This document shows positions 13,368-16,722 of a stretch of DNA of 16,722 nt, one piece after another (positions within the stretch are counted from its first letter, which is position 1; each line of letters opens with the position of its first letter). Under the pieces are notes generated by a model that worked only from the letters and a program-made list of their open reading frames with translations, was not told the origin of the DNA and made no database searches. The stretch spans positions 1 to 16,722 of the forward strand of contig JAHIEN010000049.1 in the NCBI GenBank assembly GCA_018901615.1, written 5' to 3'. Position numbers and translations under genes: made by a program. Source of the stretch: Candidatus Omnitrophota bacterium (GTDB lineage Bacteria; Omnitrophota; Gorgyraeia; Gorgyraeales; Gorgyraeaceae).

Positions 13368-14526
13368 CTATGCCTAAAACCTTCCTGCCACATTCTGTTA
13401 ACATTTCAAAGAATGCTCCCGCTGCGCAGAAGTACCTACAGAATGGCCTGTAATGAAACAATGATAGAATCAGCACGACCCCGGCTATGGTCCATGCAAT
13501 GAGATTCCCTTTCCTTAAAAATACCGTTGAGAATGGCTCGTAGTTTACGACATTGGGATTGTTTAATAACAACGCTGCCATCGCCAGAATCCACAACAAC
13601 GCGAATTTTATTTTCCTCAGATTACCGGCAAGCCTGGAACTTATCTCGATATTGATCCTGAATATTTTATTCAAGAATATCTGCAGTCCACCAAAGGGGC
13701 ACATGTACGTACAGTAAAACGCGCCCAGTAAAAATGTCAGAACGAGCGCTGAAATAACAAATACATACCACGCTATGTTTGACGCCGGATCTGGCAGATT
13801 CCAAAGAAAGATACTGGATAGATTAGACATGGAGATAAAATTCGCTTTTATAAATCCAAAATATATTATAGAGATCATAAGGCCTGTATATCTGAGCCAG
13901 GACATCTTCAGATAAAACACAACAACAAGAAATGTTATAATCAAAACCGTTATATAAAAATAGATGTCCAGGTTTAAATGCCGCGCCCCTTTGACCTCAG
14001 AAAGTTTAGTTCCATTAATAAGCCCTTGCATCTTATGAACAGCGATGTCTAACGTCCTTGAGATCGCGGCGCAGGAAATAGTCGCGCGAGTAACAGCTTC
14101 TATATCCTTGCCTATAATAAACCCGTCTCCAGGCCCCTTGCCTTTAAATTGGCCTAAAAACTCTGGCTTAGCGATATCTTCTGAATAGTCAGGCGTCTCA
14201 TCGGACCTGAGTATTTTAAGATCCGTTATTTTACATGCCGTATCCACTGCAGCCAATACCTCTATCGGCCCGCTGTAACCCTTCGCGTCAGGGACAAGGT
14301 CCTTTGTATTAAAGGCATAACCGGTTAATCTATGGTTACTATAGATCTCAAAGTATAAAAAAGGGCCCTGTCTTTTTTTGAAAGAATCTGCCTGGGGGAT
14401 AAAGGTCTTTAAGACTCTCTCGTCTGTGATCTCTGGAGTTTTATTCCATCTCTCGTGTATATTTACCCCGACCGCTAATAAAAGCGTCGCAATGACAATC
14501 GTATTTATAATAGTCTTCTTACGCAC
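13351..14526 (-). CDS. FMN-binding domain and 4Fe-4S membrane redox protein (NosR/RnfG-NapH-like)
   Basis: A 391-residue protein. A signal-anchor helix (about 5-22) is followed by an extracytoplasmic FMN-binding domain (about 50-175) containing SGPIEVLAAVD, DETPDYSEDI and the flavin attachment motif VTRATIS with T149. About five transmembrane helices then follow, carrying two ferredoxin-type motifs, YCTYMCPFGGLQ (C272, C276) and FCRYFCAAGAF (C363, C367; Ala replaces the usual Pro). This is the layout of NosR-like proteins that pass electrons across the membrane. The usual attachment motif is [ST]GAT; here it is TRAT. No ApbE flavin transferase gene is in the window. GTG 14526 overlaps the lgt stop by 8 bases and has AGGAAG just upstream. 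It leads directly into the AmmeMemoRadiSam genes. Confidence 0.88.
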   Translation of the reverse strand: MRKKTIINTIVIATLLLAVGVNIHERWNKTPEITDERVLKTFIPQADSFKKRQGPFLYFEIYSNHRLTGYAFNTKDLVPDAKGYSGPIEVLAAVDTACKITDLKILRSDETPDYSEDIAKPEFLGQFKGKGPGDGFIIGKDIEAVTRATISCAAISRTLDIAVHKMQGLINGTKLSEVKGARHLNLDIYFYITVLIITFLVVVFYLKMSWLRYTGLMISIIYFGFIKANFISMSNLSSIFLWNLPDPASNIAWYVFVISALVLTFLLGAFYCTYMCPFGGLQIFLNKIFRINIEISSRLAGNLRKIKFALLWILAMAALLLNNPNVVNYEPFSTVFLRKGNLIAWTIAGVVLILSLFHYRPFCRYFCAAGAFFEMLTECGRKVLGIDAKKR

Positions 14527-15286
14527 TTTTCTTCCTCTTTGATATAAAAAGGTTCAGCGCTATCACAAAAATTATCCCGCTTATGACCTGGGCTATCTTA
14601 AGGTTGGTATTCCAGATATAGAGGCTGTCACCGCGCAGGCTTGAGATAATCATCCTTATAATACTGTACATCGCAAGGTAGGCCAGAAAAAGACCTCCCT
14701 CGAATCTTATCTTTCGTCTCATGGCCCATAATATAAAAAACCCTGCCAGGTCCAGGGCAAATTCATAAAGCTGTGCGGGGTGTACTGGCAATCCGGCATA
14801 GGCAATGTCCGGAAGACTGCCTTTTGGAAACCTGACCCCAAACACAGAGTCTGTGGGCACTCCAAAACAACAACCATTTAAAAAACAACCTATCCTTCCT
14901 ATCGCCTGTCCCAGTATTACGGACGGCGTTATAAGATCGGTTAGTTTCCAGAAAGACATGCGGCGCGATCTCGCAAATAAAACACACGCTATTATGCCTC
15001 CTAAAATAGCGCCGTGCACGGCAAGGCCGCCTCCCCATATCTTGAATATAGAGACCGGATTTTTTACAAAACTTGTGGGATCAAAAAATGCCAGGTAATA
15101 AAGCCTGGCGCCTATTAAAGAGCCGATTGTGAGGAAGAAAACCAGGTCATAGACAAGGTCAGGCTTTATATCTTTCCTGAGAGCCTCCTGCCTGGCAAAA
15201 TAAATCCCTACAATAAAAGCAATGGCAACCATCATGCCATAGCTATAAAGCGTAAAAGGTCCAAATTCAGCTATTATAGGATGCAT
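14519..15286 (-). CDS. lgt: Phosphatidylglycerol--prolipoprotein diacylglyceryl transferase
   Basis: Lgt attaches a diacylglyceryl group to the lipobox cysteine of prolipoproteins in the inner membrane. The 255-residue protein has about seven hydrophobic helices. It shows YSYGMMVAIAF near 14, IGARLYY near 58, GGGLAVHGAILGG with H91, the signature GRIGCFLNGCCFG (130-142, including R131 and N137), and HPAQLYE near 169. Its length is typical. A predicted substrate, the Memo-AMMECR1 lipoprotein, is encoded in the same direction downstream. ATG 15286 follows a 38-bp gap after the thymidylate synthase gene and has no clear Shine-Dalgarno site. A weak hairpin (TCCAAG/CTTGGA, 15302-15320) sits in the gap. 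Confidence 0.96.
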   Translation of the reverse strand: MHPIIAEFGPFTLYSYGMMVAIAFIVGIYFARQEALRKDIKPDLVYDLVFFLTIGSLIGARLYYLAFFDPTSFVKNPVSIFKIWGGGLAVHGAILGGIIACVLFARSRRMSFWKLTDLITPSVILGQAIGRIGCFLNGCCFGVPTDSVFGVRFPKGSLPDIAYAGLPVHPAQLYEFALDLAGFFILWAMRRKIRFEGGLFLAYLAMYSIIRMIISSLRGDSLYIWNTNLKIAQVISGIIFVIALNLFISKRKKSA

Positions 15287-15324
15287 ATCAAGACAGGTGT
15301 ATCCAAGACGAAACCTTGGACATA

Positions 15325-16074
15325 TTACTTTATATCCAAGTCGAACTTGCCTGTTCTTTGCTTGGCCAAGTCCCAGCTATACTCGTACAGATGGAGCCCT
15401 TTGCTGGAGGCTATGATCTCTCCGTTCTCAACGCCTATCTCTTCTGCCATGTATTGCTTTACGAGCTCCAGGCCTCCGAGATTAGACGGGAAACCTCCCC
15501 ACAGGTCCCAGGACCTGAAATACGGGAAGAAATGGAGTTTACCGTAACGAATTCGCGTATCTATGAGGCGTAGACAAGGTGGATCATTAAGTTTTATATC
15601 TGAAGGCATGCCTATTTCCATGACCGCCTGATTAGTGCCATGGCCCTGGGTCTTATAAATCTTTATTACCTCTTCGACCTGGTTTACGTCAAGAGGCATT
15701 TCTTTTGTCATTTCCTTGTTTCCAATAGTCTCCTTGATCCTGATCTTTGCGTCAACAAGCCTCTCGCCGTATGTATAGTCCTCTGTCTCTGTCTTTTGGC
15801 CGGTCAATAAATATGACAGGTAGCCATTAATATATTCCATGCTGGTAGGCGCGGGTATCGATGAGCCCTCGGGTATTATAGGTATTATCTGATGCGCCGG
15901 GTTTTGTATCCTTATGGCTACAAAATCAAACTCGAGCCTCTTTTGGCCCTCGTAACTTCCTCTCGTTATTTTATAGACATGGCCATGGTCTAATATCTTG
16001 GACAGGCATTGAAACCACGCATCGTCCAGGTCAAACGCCTCAATATAAACCGGCTTGAGCCCATCTTTCTCCAT
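15325..16074 (-). CDS. thyA: Thymidylate synthase, short archaeal-type
   Basis: A 249-residue protein that would convert dUMP to dTMP. Key residues line up with E. coli ThyA at a constant offset of 21: catalytic Cys167 in NDPPCLRL (E. coli C146); R187, S188 and D190 in FRSWDL (R166, S167, D169); N198 in GGFPSNLGG (N177); and H228 and Y230 in KGLHLYEY (H207, Y209). The wording RSWDLWGGFPSNLGGL and SSKGLHLYEYSW resembles the divergent ThyA group of methanogens, as I recall, more than standard bacterial ThyA, and the N-terminal third is poorly conserved. The folate used is therefore uncertain. The ATG at 16074 overlaps the stop of the NYN gene as TAATG. Confidence 0.85.
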   Translation of the reverse strand: MEKDGLKPVYIEAFDLDDAWFQCLSKILDHGHVYKITRGSYEGQKRLEFDFVAIRIQNPAHQIIPIIPEGSSIPAPTSMEYINGYLSYLLTGQKTETEDYTYGERLVDAKIRIKETIGNKEMTKEMPLDVNQVEEVIKIYKTQGHGTNQAVMEIGMPSDIKLNDPPCLRLIDTRIRYGKLHFFPYFRSWDLWGGFPSNLGGLELVKQYMAEEIGVENGEIIASSKGLHLYEYSWDLAKQRTGKFDLDIK

Positions 16075-16571
16075 TACTCTATCCCCCAGCGTTTTTTTAG
16101 CTCTGTGTTTATATCTTTTATATCGTCCCTTCCGAGTCCTTTTTCTCTTATTTTACTCTTAAAACTTTGTCTCTTCAACATAATAATGTTTTCAAGCTCT
16201 TTTATTGAAATCACATCCCTGCTATAAACCCTGGCATGATTTTTCACAAAATTATCGTCTGAAGCTACGCTTATTTTATCGCCTGGAGAGGCCTTCCGCA
16301 GTAAATCAACTATCGCGCTGTCAGCATCCTTGTCTCTGGTCGCAAATAACGCCTCTACCCTGCCATGGGAATACCGTCTCACACCCAATGCCTCTTCCTT
16401 GCTGTCAAAGACAATACATATCTTATCAAACGTATTTTTTCTGCGCATAAAATCATTCAGCAGCTTAATAAAATAAAGTCTGGCCGCTTCAAGGCTTATA
16501 TCCTTTTTTGCCTCGAGCTCGTCTATCTTATGTATGGCATTATAGCCGTCTATAATCAGATATCTCGGCAC
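16074..16571 (-). CDS. YacP-like NYN domain ribonuclease
   Basis: A 165-residue protein of the YacP/Rae1 (DUF901) family, a PIN-like NYN nuclease. Seen: YLIIDGYNAIHK at the N-terminus (the first catalytic Asp), ICIVFDSKE near 51, RDKDADSAIVDLL near 79, and ISVASDDNFVKNHA near 99, giving the expected set of acidic metal ligands. The charged C-terminal tail after about 130 is typical. Bacillus Rae1 cleaves mRNA in the ribosomal A site; equivalent activity here is inferred only from the family. GTG 16571 overlaps the end of the DUF523 gene by 16 bases, with AGGGG a few bases upstream. Confidence 0.88.
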   Translation of the reverse strand: MPRYLIIDGYNAIHKIDELEAKKDISLEAARLYFIKLLNDFMRRKNTFDKICIVFDSKEEALGVRRYSHGRVEALFATRDKDADSAIVDLLRKASPGDKISVASDDNFVKNHARVYSRDVISIKELENIIMLKRQSFKSKIREKGLGRDDIKDINTELKKRWGIE

Positions 16572-16722
16572 CTGACCCCTGCCTTCTTCAATAAAGCCGT
16601 AGTCACCCCGTCTCCTGAAATCAGCGCGCCTTTAAAGCCGCCGTCATAAACCATGCCTGCGCCGCATGAAGGGCTTTTTGATTTCAGAATGGCCTCTTTT
16701 ATCTCAAACTTTTTTACCATAC
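16556..16722 (-). CDS. DUF523 family protein, C-terminal part
   Basis: The last 55 codons of a gene that enters from the right edge. The visible end reads KEAILKSKSPSCG, then MVYDGGFKG, then SGDGVTTALLKKAGVRCRDI and stop. LKS.SPSCG...YDG.F.G....G.GVT.ALL...G matches the C-terminal half of the DUF523 family, small Cys-containing proteins of unknown role. It ends with TGA at 16558-16556, overlapping the start of the NYN gene in another frame, so it is the upstream gene of this operon. Confidence 0.85.
   Translation of the reverse strand, partial: MVKKFEIKEAILKSKSPSCGAGMVYDGGFKGALISGDGVTTALLKKAGVRCRDI

Noticed and set aside
14763..15098. Alternative frames inside lgt on both strands
   Set aside because: They overlap the conserved Lgt signature region and resemble no protein family.
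15302..15320. A terminator between the thymidylate synthase gene and lgt
   Set aside because: The TCCAAG/CTTGGA stem is only 6 bp and is not followed by a T-run in the minus direction.
1..16722. CRISPR arrays, tRNA genes, transposase genes
   Set aside because: I saw no regularly spaced repeats, no tRNA-like cloverleaf and no transposase motif on either strand.

Overview
The window reads as chromosomal DNA of an anaerobic, diderm-type bacterium. It carries bacterial core genes (rsmI, glmS, lgt, nnrE, yggT and mscS families), sigma70-like promoters, Shine-Dalgarno sites and tightly overlapping minus-strand operons. The gene set (AmmeMemoRadiSam genes, a membrane-fused spermidine synthase-like protein, an FMN/4Fe-4S membrane protein and a GT20 glycosyltransferase) resembles uncultured lineages such as Omnitrophota. 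That placement is a guess from gene content, not a demonstrated assignment.

Layout. 1-1860 (minus) is an operon of a MscS channel, a YggT protein and a GT20 trehalose-phosphate-synthase-like enzyme cut by the left edge, with a good promoter just before the channel gene. 1860-2371 is non-coding and holds two large adjacent inverted-repeat structures bracketed by near-identical 15-bp direct repeats. 2372-6878 (minus) is nnrE-glmS-rsmI, where glmS is interrupted in frame by a 441-residue intein with a LAGLIDADG homing endonuclease. 6918-7951 (minus) is a HEPN/MNT toxin-antitoxin-like pair with tandem palindromic operators at its promoter. 8058-8084 is a near-perfect 27-bp palindrome in a divergent control region. 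8124-10361 (plus) is the spermidine synthase-like fusion, ended by a bidirectional terminator. 10529-16722 (minus) is a long overlapping gene run: DUF523 protein (cut by the right edge), YacP-like NYN RNase, archaeal-type thymidylate synthase, lgt, an FMN-binding 4Fe-4S membrane protein, a small membrane protein, the AmmeMemoRadiSam radical SAM enzyme, a second small protein, and a lipoprotein fusing the Memo and AMMECR1 domains.

The two most notable items are the GlmS intein, placed exactly in the glutamine-binding motif, and the redox/AmmeMemoRadiSam cluster. In that cluster a flavinylated-type membrane redox protein, two small hydrophobic proteins sharing a C-terminal K-[ED]-A-[KR]-YYK motif, a radical SAM enzyme and a Memo-AMMECR1 lipoprotein appear co-transcribed. 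The second motif-bearing protein lies just upstream of the Memo gene. The first ends where the radical SAM enzyme begins, as if the N-terminus of that enzyme had been split off.
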